In this document: positions 17,644 through 26,400 of the stretch, in pieces
How positions within the stretch are numbered: the stretch's first letter is position 1
How the letters are laid out: the number at the start of each line of letters is the position of its first letter
Assembly (NCBI RefSeq): GCF_965203655.1
Contig: NZ_CBDBDD010000008.1
Location: 1 to 64,000, forward strand
Reading direction: 5' to 3'
Source of the DNA: Poriferisodalis sp965203655
GTDB taxonomy: Bacteria > Actinomycetota > Acidimicrobiia > Acidimicrobiales > Poriferisodalaceae
Length of the DNA stretch: 64,000 nucleotides
Notes under the pieces: model-generated
Database searches by the model: none
What the model saw: the letters and a program-made list of their open reading frames with translations, nothing else
Told to the model about the DNA's origin: nothing
Program-made: the position numbers and the translations under genes

Positions 17644-18171
17644 GTGTCCATTGACCAAGCTGGCCGCGACGCTCTTGGCGCGTGGGATCAAGTCCTCGTG
17701 GAGGCGAGGGAAATTCGGAACAAGCAGGACGCTCGCCTAGCGAATGCGCAGCGGCAATCCCAGCTGATCGTCGCTGGCTTTCTTGCGATGACGGCGATCT
17801 TCGTGACCGCCGTTTCCGTTGCTGTCGCGTCCCGGCCGGAAACCGCCGACACATCGGCCGTAGTGGGCGGTCGAGCACTCATCGTCGCTGCTGGCTTCGC
17901 GGCAGTCGCACTCGTCAATGGGGCCACGTGGATCAACACCCACACGGTGGCGAGACACTGGAGAGAAGTGGCCGACTTCGACCAGTTGACGAGCTTCCCA
18001 GGACGCGTGGACGGACTGCCTCGGTTGCGGCGCCACCTCGTGATCACCTTCTTGGAGCACTTCAACTTCAACGAGGACATCGTGCGGCGAGCCCAGCGCC
18101 TAGTCGGTGCCCAAGCAGTTCTCACGCTCCTGTTCGTCTATATGGTGCCTTTCGTGTGGGTGTTACTGTGA
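17644..18171 (+). CDS. Two-helix membrane protein of unknown function
   Basis: Protein of 175 residues with a GTG start. A charged N-terminal helix (DQVLVEAREIRNKQDARLANAQRQ) precedes a hydrophobic segment at about 41-62 (IVAGFLAMTAIFVTAVSVAV), a second at about 79-95 (LIVAAGFAAVALVNGATWI) and a C-terminal one (VLTLLFVYMVPFVWVLL). The layout resembles small actinobacterial membrane proteins of unknown function. The 283-bp gap before it holds no gene I can support. A small ORF overlaps its stop codon. Confidence 0.65.
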   Translation: MSIDQAGRDALGAWDQVLVEAREIRNKQDARLANAQRQSQLIVAGFLAMTAIFVTAVSVAVASRPETADTSAVVGGRALIVAAGFAAVALVNGATWINTHTVARHWREVADFDQLTSFPGRVDGLPRLRRHLVITFLEHFNFNEDIVRRAQRLVGAQAVLTLLFVYMVPFVWVLL

Positions 18172-18326
18172 CCGCGATGGACTCGACGAAGGCACGCGAC
18201 AGCCGTTCGACGCCCTTTCCGAGTGTCGATGTCAGCCGCGGACTGATATTCGACTTCGGATTGCCGTCCTTGTGGCGGCGTGTGCTGGCGTGGCTCCAGC
18301 GCGCTCGGCATCCGGGGCGCGTCTGA
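18168..18326 (+). CDS. Possible 52-residue protein coupled to the membrane protein
   Basis: The GTG start overlaps the preceding TGA (GTGA), the arrangement used by many true gene pairs in this window. The product is basic, with a hydrophobic amphipathic stretch GLIFDFGLPSLWRRVLAWL and no recognised family. It could equally be a chance frame. Confidence 0.35.
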   Translation: MTAMDSTKARDSRSTPFPSVDVSRGLIFDFGLPSLWRRVLAWLQRARHPGRV

Positions 18327-18345
18327 GTCTGGCCTCCGGCTGCAG

Positions 18346-19581
18346 TCAGTCCGACTCGCTTACAGGTGTGTCCAGAACAGTGCGATTGGCGACCAAGTCG
18401 TCGATCTCGTCATCGGACAGTCCGGCGGCGGCGAGAACCTCACGGGTGTCGGCGCCCAGCTTGGGCGCGGGGCCGCGCGGGCCGACGTCTGCGTCGGCGA
18501 ATCGCATCGGGATGCCGACGCTGCGATAGGGGCCGATGTCGGCGCTGTCCAGCGTGGGAAACATGCCGAGTGCCTCGGCCTGTGCGTCGTCGACCACCTC
18601 ATGCAGACCCAGCACCGGTCCCCAGATCATTCCCTCGGCATCGAAGATCTCGCCCCACTCGTCGCGGGTCCGGTGTGCCAGCGCCTCGTCGATACCGGCC
18701 ACGATCTCAGGCATGTGGGCGAACCGGCCGCGGATGTCGGCAAAGCGCTCGTCTTCCAGCCAGTCGAGCCGCTCGATGATCCGGCACAGCAACGGCCAGG
18801 CGCTTTCTTGGGGCATGTTGAGCACCACCCACTTGCCGTCGCCGCAGGGATACCGGTTCGCCGTCGGCACGATCATGTTCTCGCGGGCCCGCTGGCGTAG
18901 CGGCGCCCTGTCGACGGCGGTGATGGCGTAGTCGGACGCCTGGGTCCACACCGCCGTCTCGTACAGCGACGTCTCGACGACTTGCGCCTCGCCGGTGCGT
19001 TCGGCCAGCCGCAGCGCGGCGAGCACGGCGCCCACCAGCGCCAGGCCCGTGGTGTGGTCGCCCTGGGCGGGGCGCGCCATCGGCACTGCCCCGTCGGTTC
19101 CTTCCCGCATGGCGTCGTAGATGCCCGAGCGGCCGAAGAATGCCGTCACGTCATAGCCGGGACGCCATGCCTCGGGACCGGACGTGCCGTAGCCGGTCAG
19201 CGTGGCGTGCACGATGCGCGGGTTGACCGCCGTCACCGTGGCCTGGTCGAGGCCGAATCGCTGCTGGCGGTGAATGAGCAGGTTGCACATGAACACGTCT
19301 GCGCCGGCGATGAGCTGGTGGACCACCTGCTGGCCCTGTGGCGAGCCCAGATCCACAGCGATCGAGCGCTTGCCGCGGTTGTCCACGTCGAACTGGAAGT
19401 CGTAGTCCTTGATCTCCGGCGGCAGCTTCGCCGGACGGCTGTAACCCCGCATCGGGTCGCCGTCGAGCGGTTCCACCTTGATGACATCGGCACCGAGGTC
19501 GGCCAGGATCGCGCCAGCCGAGGGGGTGGCCATCCAGCTGTCCACCTCGATCACCTTCACATCGTCCAACGGTGCCGCCAT
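18346..19581 (-). CDS. CaiB/BaiF (class III) CoA-transferase
   Basis: Transfers CoA between a CoA thioester and a free acid, both unidentified here. 411 residues, normal for the family. VKVIEVDSWMATPSAGAILADLGADVIKVEPLDGDPMRG opens the protein in the usual way; RSIAVDLGSPQGQQVVHQLIAGADVFMCNL carries the expected active-site Asp region; and YGTSGPEAWRPGYDVTAFFGRSG follows. GGAGG lies four bases before the ATG at 19581, and longer forms lack sense upstream. The C-terminus GLSDDEIDDLVANRTV is typical. Confidence 0.92.
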   Translation of the reverse strand: MAAPLDDVKVIEVDSWMATPSAGAILADLGADVIKVEPLDGDPMRGYSRPAKLPPEIKDYDFQFDVDNRGKRSIAVDLGSPQGQQVVHQLIAGADVFMCNLLIHRQQRFGLDQATVTAVNPRIVHATLTGYGTSGPEAWRPGYDVTAFFGRSGIYDAMREGTDGAVPMARPAQGDHTTGLALVGAVLAALRLAERTGEAQVVETSLYETAVWTQASDYAITAVDRAPLRQRARENMIVPTANRYPCGDGKWVVLNMPQESAWPLLCRIIERLDWLEDERFADIRGRFAHMPEIVAGIDEALAHRTRDEWGEIFDAEGMIWGPVLGLHEVVDDAQAEALGMFPTLDSADIGPYRSVGIPMRFADADVGPRGPAPKLGADTREVLAAAGLSDDEIDDLVANRTVLDTPVSESD

Positions 19582-19633
19582 CGGACCTCCAAGCCAGCGT
19601 CGAGTCCGGGCCGCGAGATTACGCTGCCGGGCC

Positions 19634-20470
19634 ATGGAACTTGCTAGAAGAGTCGCAGTCGTCACCGGTGGTGCGAGCGGAATCGGGGAGGCGCTGGTCG
19701 AGCGCTTCCATGCTGAGGGGGCGCGGGCTCTGGTGGTCGTCGACCGCGACGAGGTCGGCGCGCAGGCGGTGGCTGAGCGGGTGGGCGGCACTGCCGTCGG
19801 GCTCGACGTCACCGACGAGAAGGCCATCAAGACGGTGGTCGCCGACACCGTCGCAGCCCATGGTGCGCTCGACGTGTTCGTCTCCAACGCCGGCTATGTG
19901 ACCCAGGGCGGGCTTGAGGCTTCGAACGACGAAATCCAGCGCATGTGGGAAGTACACGTGATGTCCCACGTGTATGCGGCACGCGCAGCTGTGCCGGTCA
20001 TGGTCGAACGTGGCGGCGGCTATTTGCTGAACACGGCCTCGGCGGCAGGCCTGCTGACCCAGCTCGGCTCGATGCAGTACGCCGTCACCAAGGCCGCCGC
20101 GGTGTCGCTGGGCGAATTCCTCGCCATCACCTATGGCGACAAGGGCATCGTGGTGTCGATGCTGTGCCCGCAGGCGGTGGAGACCAACATCCTGGCCAAC
20201 AGCCCCGACCGCACTGGCAATGGCGACCAGGAGCGCGGCACACCCGGCGCCGCCGCAGGCGACGGCATCCTGCCGGTCTCGCAACTGGCCGACACCGTCA
20301 TCGAGGCAATGGCCGAGGAACGCTTCCTGGTGCTGCCCCATCCCGAGGTGCAGACCTACCGCGAACGCAAGGCATCCGACATCGACCGCTGGCTGTCGGG
20401 CATGCGCCGCTTCCAGTCGCGGCTGTTCGCCGACTCCGACATCACCCCCGCGGACTGGCTGCTCAGCTAG
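19634..20470 (+). CDS. SDR-family NAD(P)-dependent oxidoreductase
   Basis: Short-chain dehydrogenase of 278 residues. The cofactor motif TGGASGIG is at 11-18, the acidic VVVDRDE after beta-2 suggests an NAD preference, LDVTDE and NAG follow, and the catalytic triad is Ser in NTASAAG and Tyr/Lys in YAVTK. The C-terminal extension past 225 is charged. Divergent from the CoA-transferase, 52 bp between starts. Substrate unknown. Confidence 0.9.
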   Translation: MELARRVAVVTGGASGIGEALVERFHAEGARALVVVDRDEVGAQAVAERVGGTAVGLDVTDEKAIKTVVADTVAAHGALDVFVSNAGYVTQGGLEASNDEIQRMWEVHVMSHVYAARAAVPVMVERGGGYLLNTASAAGLLTQLGSMQYAVTKAAAVSLGEFLAITYGDKGIVVSMLCPQAVETNILANSPDRTGNGDQERGTPGAAAGDGILPVSQLADTVIEAMAEERFLVLPHPEVQTYRERKASDIDRWLSGMRRFQSRLFADSDITPADWLLS

Positions 20471-20518
20471 CGCCGCCGGGCCGGATTTCCGCCTGCTCGG
20501 CACGCACACGGGCGCGTC

Positions 20519-21094
20519 TCAGCCGAGGCGACGAGCCACGAGGCGTGCCTCGTGACGTTGGCCGAACCAACCCTCGTCGAAGCTGATCGGCTCGAGTCCG
20601 CTGCACAGCACGGGCAGCTCGCCGCGCTCGACGAGGAAGGGGCGGCCGGGGCGGGCGTTGTGCAGCAGGTTGTCGACTGTGGCGATCAGCACAAGTGCGA
20701 TGCCGCCGGGCACGAGCAGCGTTCCGAGAGCGCCCAGCAACGGCCGATGCAGGAAGTTGGTGCACACCGCTGCATGCCATCCGCCCTCGCCACTGAGTTC
20801 GTCGAGGGTCGGCAGCGGATCGGACTCCAGATCTGCCTGCACCGTGCGCAGTCGCAGGCCCCGCTCGTCTGCGGTGTCGCGGGCGATCTGCAGCGCCCGC
20901 CCCGAGGCGTCGACAAGCGTCGTGTGGATGCCCTGTTGGGCCAGCCAGAGCGCCGTGCCCCCCGCGCCGCCTGCGAGATCCACCGCCGTCGGGCAGCCGC
21001 CGAGCAGCTCAGCGCACCCGGTCACGAACTCCGAGGGCGCTCCCGGCTCCTGCCAATCGGCATATTTCGCGTCCCAACGCTCGCCGGCAGTCAC
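20519..21094 (-). CDS. Class I SAM-dependent methyltransferase
   Basis: Small methyltransferase of 191 residues from the chosen GTG. The start is placed just before ERWDAKYADW, the common N-terminus of this tellurite/thiopurine-like subfamily. Motif I is AVDLAGGAGGTALWLAQQG, the acidic residue follows in TTLVDASGRAL, and QADLESDPLP is motif II. A longer form starting at 21163 is possible. Substrate unknown. Confidence 0.8.
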   Translation of the reverse strand: MTAGERWDAKYADWQEPGAPSEFVTGCAELLGGCPTAVDLAGGAGGTALWLAQQGIHTTLVDASGRALQIARDTADERGLRLRTVQADLESDPLPTLDELSGEGGWHAAVCTNFLHRPLLGALGTLLVPGGIALVLIATVDNLLHNARPGRPFLVERGELPVLCSGLEPISFDEGWFGQRHEARLVARRLG

Positions 21095-21192
21095 GCGCCT
21101 GCGGCCCGATGCAGGAACAGTCTCACGGCCGCAGATTGTGGCATGGGCCCACGCGTTGACCACTGGCGGCTAACCGGTGCGAAGATGAGGCC

Positions 21193-22536
21193 GTGGCGAA
21201 CCCTTCACTCGGCGCAGACGGCGCCCGGTTCCTGGCGGATGTGGTACTGACCTGCGACGAGGTCTTCGCCGTGTTCGACCGGGGCGCCGTCGACGTGGGG
21301 GCCGACGGGCGGATTGCCTGGGTAGGCGCCGCAGCGGAAGCGCCCGCGACGGATGCACCGGTGATCAGCCTGGGCGGGCTGCTGATGCCGGGGCTCGTGA
21401 ATGCTCACGCGCACACGCCGATGACCCTGGTGCGAGGCGCGGGCGACGGGTTGCCGCTGATGGCGTGGCTCACCGAGGTGATGTGGCCGCGTGAGGGTCG
21501 CCTCAGCCCCTCCGATGTGTGGTGGGGGATGACGCTCGGCTCGGTCGAGATGCTGCGCTCGGGCGTGACCACCACGTGCGAGATGTATGCCTTCGAGCAC
21601 GAGGTGATCGATGCGGGCCGCCAGGCCGGCATCCGGCAGGTCATGTGTCCGGGCGTGCTGTCGGTGGCGCACCTCGACGACAGCGGCGGTGTTGCTGAAC
21701 GCGTTGCCGAGATCGCCCAGGTGCACGACGAGCACAACGACCCATTGGGCCGCGTCACCATCGGCTTCGCACCGCACTCGGCGTACGACCTCGGCGTGGG
21801 CCCCTGCGCGGAGATCGCCGCTGCTGCCCGCGAGCGCGACGCCCTGCTGCACATTCACGTCGCGGAGACCGCCGACGAGGGCGACGCGCTGGCCGACAAG
21901 CACGGCGGCGCCAGCGTGCCGCGGCTCCTCGCTGATGCCGGCGCTCTTGAGGGCAGGGTGCTGGCTGCGCACAGCGTCTGGCTCGACGATGCCGACCTCG
22001 ACATCTACGCATCGACGGATGTGGCAGTGGCGCACTGCCCGGTCAGCAACATGAAGCTGGGCTCGGGCGTGGCGCGGGTGCCCGAGATGATCGAGCGCGG
22101 CATCACGGTCGCGCTGGCGACCGACGGTCCCGCCTCCAACGACGACCTCGACCTGTGGGAGGAGATCAAGATTTCCTCGCTCCTGGCCCGGGTGACCGCG
22201 CTCGACCCCACCCTGATGAGCGCGCAGCAGGTGATCTCGATGGCCACTCGCAGTGGCGGCGAGGCGCTCGGCTTGGATGTCGGCGTGCTGGCACCGGGCC
22301 GCTGGGCCGACATGATCCGGCTGGACATCGACGATGTTGCATTCGTCCCGGTCACCTCGCCGCAGGAGCTGATCGCCCATGTGGCATGGTCCGGCGGCAG
22401 CCGCCACGTCACCGATGTGTGGGTGGGCGGCGAGCGGGTCGTCGCGGGTCGGGTCTGCCTCACCGTCGACGAGGCACGGGCCCGCTATGAGGTGCAGCAT
22501 CGAGCGCAACGGCTGGCGCAGGAATCGGGGACGTGA
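21193..22536 (+). CDS. mtaD: Amidohydrolase, 5'-methylthioadenosine/S-adenosylhomocysteine deaminase type
   Basis: Metal-dependent deaminase of 447 residues. Metal ligands are HAH in LVNAHAHTPM near 72, HIHVAET near 220, AHS in LAAHSVWLDD near 260 and the Asp in ATDGPASNDDLD near 312, as in MtaD/TrzN-type enzymes. It is expected to turn methylthioadenosine into methylthioinosine, releasing ammonia. Its stop overlaps the GTG of the phosphorylase downstream (GTGA), linking both to one salvage pathway. Other adenosine-type substrates cannot be excluded. Confidence 0.85.
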   Translation: MANPSLGADGARFLADVVLTCDEVFAVFDRGAVDVGADGRIAWVGAAAEAPATDAPVISLGGLLMPGLVNAHAHTPMTLVRGAGDGLPLMAWLTEVMWPREGRLSPSDVWWGMTLGSVEMLRSGVTTTCEMYAFEHEVIDAGRQAGIRQVMCPGVLSVAHLDDSGGVAERVAEIAQVHDEHNDPLGRVTIGFAPHSAYDLGVGPCAEIAAAARERDALLHIHVAETADEGDALADKHGGASVPRLLADAGALEGRVLAAHSVWLDDADLDIYASTDVAVAHCPVSNMKLGSGVARVPEMIERGITVALATDGPASNDDLDLWEEIKISSLLARVTALDPTLMSAQQVISMATRSGGEALGLDVGVLAPGRWADMIRLDIDDVAFVPVTSPQELIAHVAWSGGSRHVTDVWVGGERVVAGRVCLTVDEARARYEVQHRAQRLAQESGT

Positions 22537-23330
22537 GCGAGATGAGCGAAGCGAGCGAGACCGACAAGACCGGCGAAACCGGCAGCGCAGGCCCCGAACC
22601 TCCACCGGTGGGCATCATCGCGGGCACAGGCTTCTACGCGCTGCCGGGACTGAGCGAAGCCGAGCACCATGAGGTGCAGACCGACTGGGGCGCCGCTCAC
22701 GCCATGACCGGGCGCTGGCATGGCCGGCGCATCGTGTTCGTGCCCCGCCATGGCGGCGACCACTCGATCCCGCCCTCGGCGATCAACTACCGGGCGAACA
22801 TCGCCGCCATGGGCGACCTGGGTGCCACGGCCATCCTGGCGGTGAGCGTTGTCGGCTCGATGGTGCCCGAGCGGGGCACGGGCTCGTTCCTGCTGCTCGA
22901 CGACTACCTGGAGTTCACGACGGGTCGCGCCGCCACCTTCTTCGACCAGCCCGGTCAGGTGGTCCACACCGACATGACGACTCCCTACGACCCGAAGCTG
23001 CGCGCCGTGCTGGCGGTGGCGGCCGATGCCGAGCACATCGACATCGCACAGCGGGCGACGTACGTCTGCACGGACGGCCCCCGCTTCGAGACGCCGGCCG
23101 AGATCCGCATGTACGCACAGATGGGCGGCAGCGTCGTCGGCATGACCGGCTACCCCGAGGTGGCACTGGCCCGCGAGGCCGCCATTCCCTACGCAGGAAT
23201 AGCTGTCGTGGCGAACATGGCAGCAGGCATGTTCGACGGCGAGATCTCCCACGAAGAGGTGTCCGCGGCGCTCGAAGCCACCAAAGCGCCGCTCTTCGCG
23301 CTGCTCGGCCGCGCGGTGTCGATGATCTGA
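22533..23330 (+). CDS. S-methyl-5'-thioadenosine/thioinosine phosphorylase (PNP/MTAP family)
   Basis: Purine nucleoside phosphorylase family protein of 265 residues with a 25-residue acidic N-terminal extension. The phosphate loop is IIAGTGFYALPG; RHGGDHSIPPSAINYRANI is the family signature; TDGPRFETPAEIRMY and VVGMTGYPEVALAREAAI are the base- and ribose-site segments. Coupled to a deaminase, it more likely uses methylthioinosine than methylthioadenosine, giving hypoxanthine plus methylthioribose-1-phosphate, as in Pseudomonas. This specificity is inference from context. Confidence 0.85.
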   Translation: MSEMSEASETDKTGETGSAGPEPPPVGIIAGTGFYALPGLSEAEHHEVQTDWGAAHAMTGRWHGRRIVFVPRHGGDHSIPPSAINYRANIAAMGDLGATAILAVSVVGSMVPERGTGSFLLLDDYLEFTTGRAATFFDQPGQVVHTDMTTPYDPKLRAVLAVAADAEHIDIAQRATYVCTDGPRFETPAEIRMYAQMGGSVVGMTGYPEVALAREAAIPYAGIAVVANMAAGMFDGEISHEEVSAALEATKAPLFALLGRAVSMI

Positions 23331-23478
23331 CGCCCGCCCGGTCTCGGTCTGCCATCCGCTACCAGCAGATTGGCGAGACATAGAGTCCGGCATGATGCCT
23401 GCATTGACGTCGTTTGCATTGGCCAGCGGGCTGCGCCGAAATTTCCGCGAAGGCACTCGCGCACATGCGGGGCGGCTG

Positions 23479-26400
23479 ATGCGCACCAGTTCGAGACTGC
23501 TCCGGCGACTGCGCGGCGGCGCGCTGATGCTTGCAGTTCTCGCGCTGTTCGCTGCCGTGCTGACGCCCGCGGCGTCGGCGCAGAGCCGGTCTGTGGGCAC
23601 CGTGGTCATCGCCAACGGCTGGAGTTCTGCCGATTCGGCCGTCGCGTCGGCCCTCGCGGCCCTCGAAAGCGACAGCCTGTCCGATGCGGTGGTGCTGTAT
23701 GCGAACTCGAGAGAGCTCACGACCCGTACAGCCAGCTTCATCCGAGACCGCCAGCCGTCTGCGGTGATCCTGGTCGGTGGCACGGCTGCGCTGTCGACCG
23801 CAGTGCAAGACGAGGTGTTCGCACTGGTCGGCGGTGCCGCACTCAGGCGGATCGAGGGCGCCGATCGCTTCGACACGGCCGCGAAGGCAGTGCCGTCGAG
23901 CGCAACCACGTTCATTGTGGCGAACGGCTACAGCGCTGCCGACACGGGCGTCGCGGCTGCCGTGGCGGCGACAAGGTCCAACGCAGCAGTGCTGCTGGCC
24001 AACACAGACAGCCTGACCGAGCCGACCGAACGCGTCATCCGTGAACAGCAGCCCTCGCGAGTCGAATTCGTCGGAGGCACGGCGGTGCTCGCAGCATCGC
24101 TCGTCGATCGTGTCCGAGAGCTCGCTCCGTCGGTGCAAAGCGTGCCTCGCCACAGCGGCGCGTCCCGCACCGATACCGCTGCAGCGGCCGCGCCCAACAC
24201 CTCCACCACGCTGGTGATCGCGAACGGGTGGAGTCCCCCAGACATGGGAATTGCCGCCGCCTACGCGGCCATCACCAGCGGCGCCGCGGTGCTGTACTCC
24301 CAGACGAGCACGTTGACTGCGCCCACCGAGCGACGCATCCAGGCACTGCGGCCGCGTGCGATCGTGCTCGTCGGCGGGAGCGCGGCGCTCGACACCAGCC
24401 TGCACACCCGCCTGCGCGCCCTCGCCCCGACAGCGGCGCTCCACAGAATCAGTGGCTCGGACCGCATCGACACTGCGGTGCGCGCCGCGACCGGCACGCT
24501 GACGGCCATCGGCACCGATCCGCCGGCCGCGCCGACGTCGCTCACGGCGACCGCCAGAAACGCCGGTCTGGCGGTGTCGTGGAGAGCACCCACCAGCACC
24601 GTCGGTGCCGCAGTCTCCGGCTACGTGGTGGAGTACCGCGCGTGCACGGCCGCGCCGAGTACCTGCACTTCCAGCCCGAGCTGGGGCAGCTGGACTGCAC
24701 ATGCCCATGCGGGCACCGGCACCAGCACCACCATCACCGGCCTCGCCAACGGCACCGCGTACCAAGTGCGGGTGGGGGCGCGCAACATATTCGGGCTCGG
24801 CTCATGGTCTCAGATCGTGTCTGCCGTACCCGAAGTACAGACAGGGAAGCCCTCGGTGCCGACCAGCTTGAGGGTGGAAGCAGCGAACGAGCAGCTGAAG
24901 GTGACGTGGGGGCCGTCGTCTCCCCCGCGGGGGGGCGCCGTCGAAGGCTACGACATCCAGTACCGGACCTGCGGTGCGAGCCTGACATGTGGCAGTTGGA
25001 CGCAGCACAGCCACACGGGCACCGGCACCACCACCACGATCTCCAAGCTGAGCAACGGCATCAGGCATGAGGTACGGGTGCGGGCCCGCAGCAGCGGGAG
25101 CGAGAGCGAATGGTCGCAGACTGCGTCTGCAACACCTGAGCAGCTGCCGAGCTTCGAGCGTGCCCCCGCCTTGACGCCGGGCGACCGGCAGATCCTCGTG
25201 CAATGGAACGAACCCGCATTCTCCGGTTCGGCCATCAGCGACTACGACGTGCAGTACCGGGCCTGCACGGCGACGCCGAAGGACTGCTCTGACAGCGAGA
25301 CCGAGGCCTGGGGCAGCTGGAGGGCACGCGGTCATTCGGGCACCGGCAAGATCACCACGATCACGGGGTTGACCAACGGCACTGCGTACGAAGTGCAGGT
25401 GCGGGCCAGGAACTCCAACGGCTTGGGGCCGTGGTCGACGGCTGGGGAGGCGATACCGGTCTCGGTGCCGGCGAGGCCGAACACCCCGACCGTGGAGGCG
25501 GGCAATGCGCAGCTGGTGGTGACGTGGATCGCTCCGTTCGACAACGGTCTTGCAATCACCGGTTATGACGTCGAGCACTGCACTGGCACCTGTGCCAGCA
25601 ACTCAGACGACTGGAGGGACGTCCCAGCTCACTCGGGCACAGCTACAAGGCACGAGATCACCGGTCTCGCCAATGGCACGACCTACAAGGTGCGCGTCCG
25701 GGCCATAAACGATCTCGGCGGCGCGGGGGCAGGCTTGGGCCCGTGGTCGGGAATCAGGACGGGTACGCCGAGGGCCCTGCCTGACGCCCCCGCCGCGCCG
25801 ACTCTCACACCTGGTGACCGTCAGATCACCGTTTCGTGGGTTGCGCCAATCGACAACGGCACGACGATCAGTCGCTACGACGTGCAGTTCCGGGCATGCA
25901 CGGCGACGCCGAGGGACTGCAGCTCGAATCCACGGTGGGGGGGCTGGCAGACGAGAGCCCACACCGACCTCAGCAGCCTTGAGCTGTCGATCACGAGCCT
26001 TGCAAATGCCACCAAGTACCAAGTGCGGGTGCGAGCGCGCATTTCCAATGGCGTGGGGCCGTCTTCGCCAGTCGCAGAATCAACGCCACTCGGCAAGCCG
26101 GCCAAGCCCGCGACGCCCACGCTGACCCCGGGGAACGCAACGCTGGTGGTGACGTGGAAAGCACCGGCAGACAACGGTGCTGCCATCAGCCGCTACGAGG
26201 TCGCGCACTGCGTGAGCACGGCAGATTGCAGCCTCGACGGAGATTGGACGGATCCGCCAATCGCCGTCACGGGAGACCCGCTGCCGACCTCCCACACGAT
26301 CACCTCATTGAACAATGGCACGACATACAGGGTGCGCGTCCGGGCTACCAACAGCGTGGGTGCCGGCCCGTGGTCTTCGTCTGCGTCAGGCACGCCGTCA

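Noticed and set aside
22485..24765. Minus-strand frames of about 470 residues over the phosphorylase and FN3 genes
   Set aside because: Antisense shadows. The plus strand encodes continuous signal peptide, wall-binding repeats and FN3 domains.
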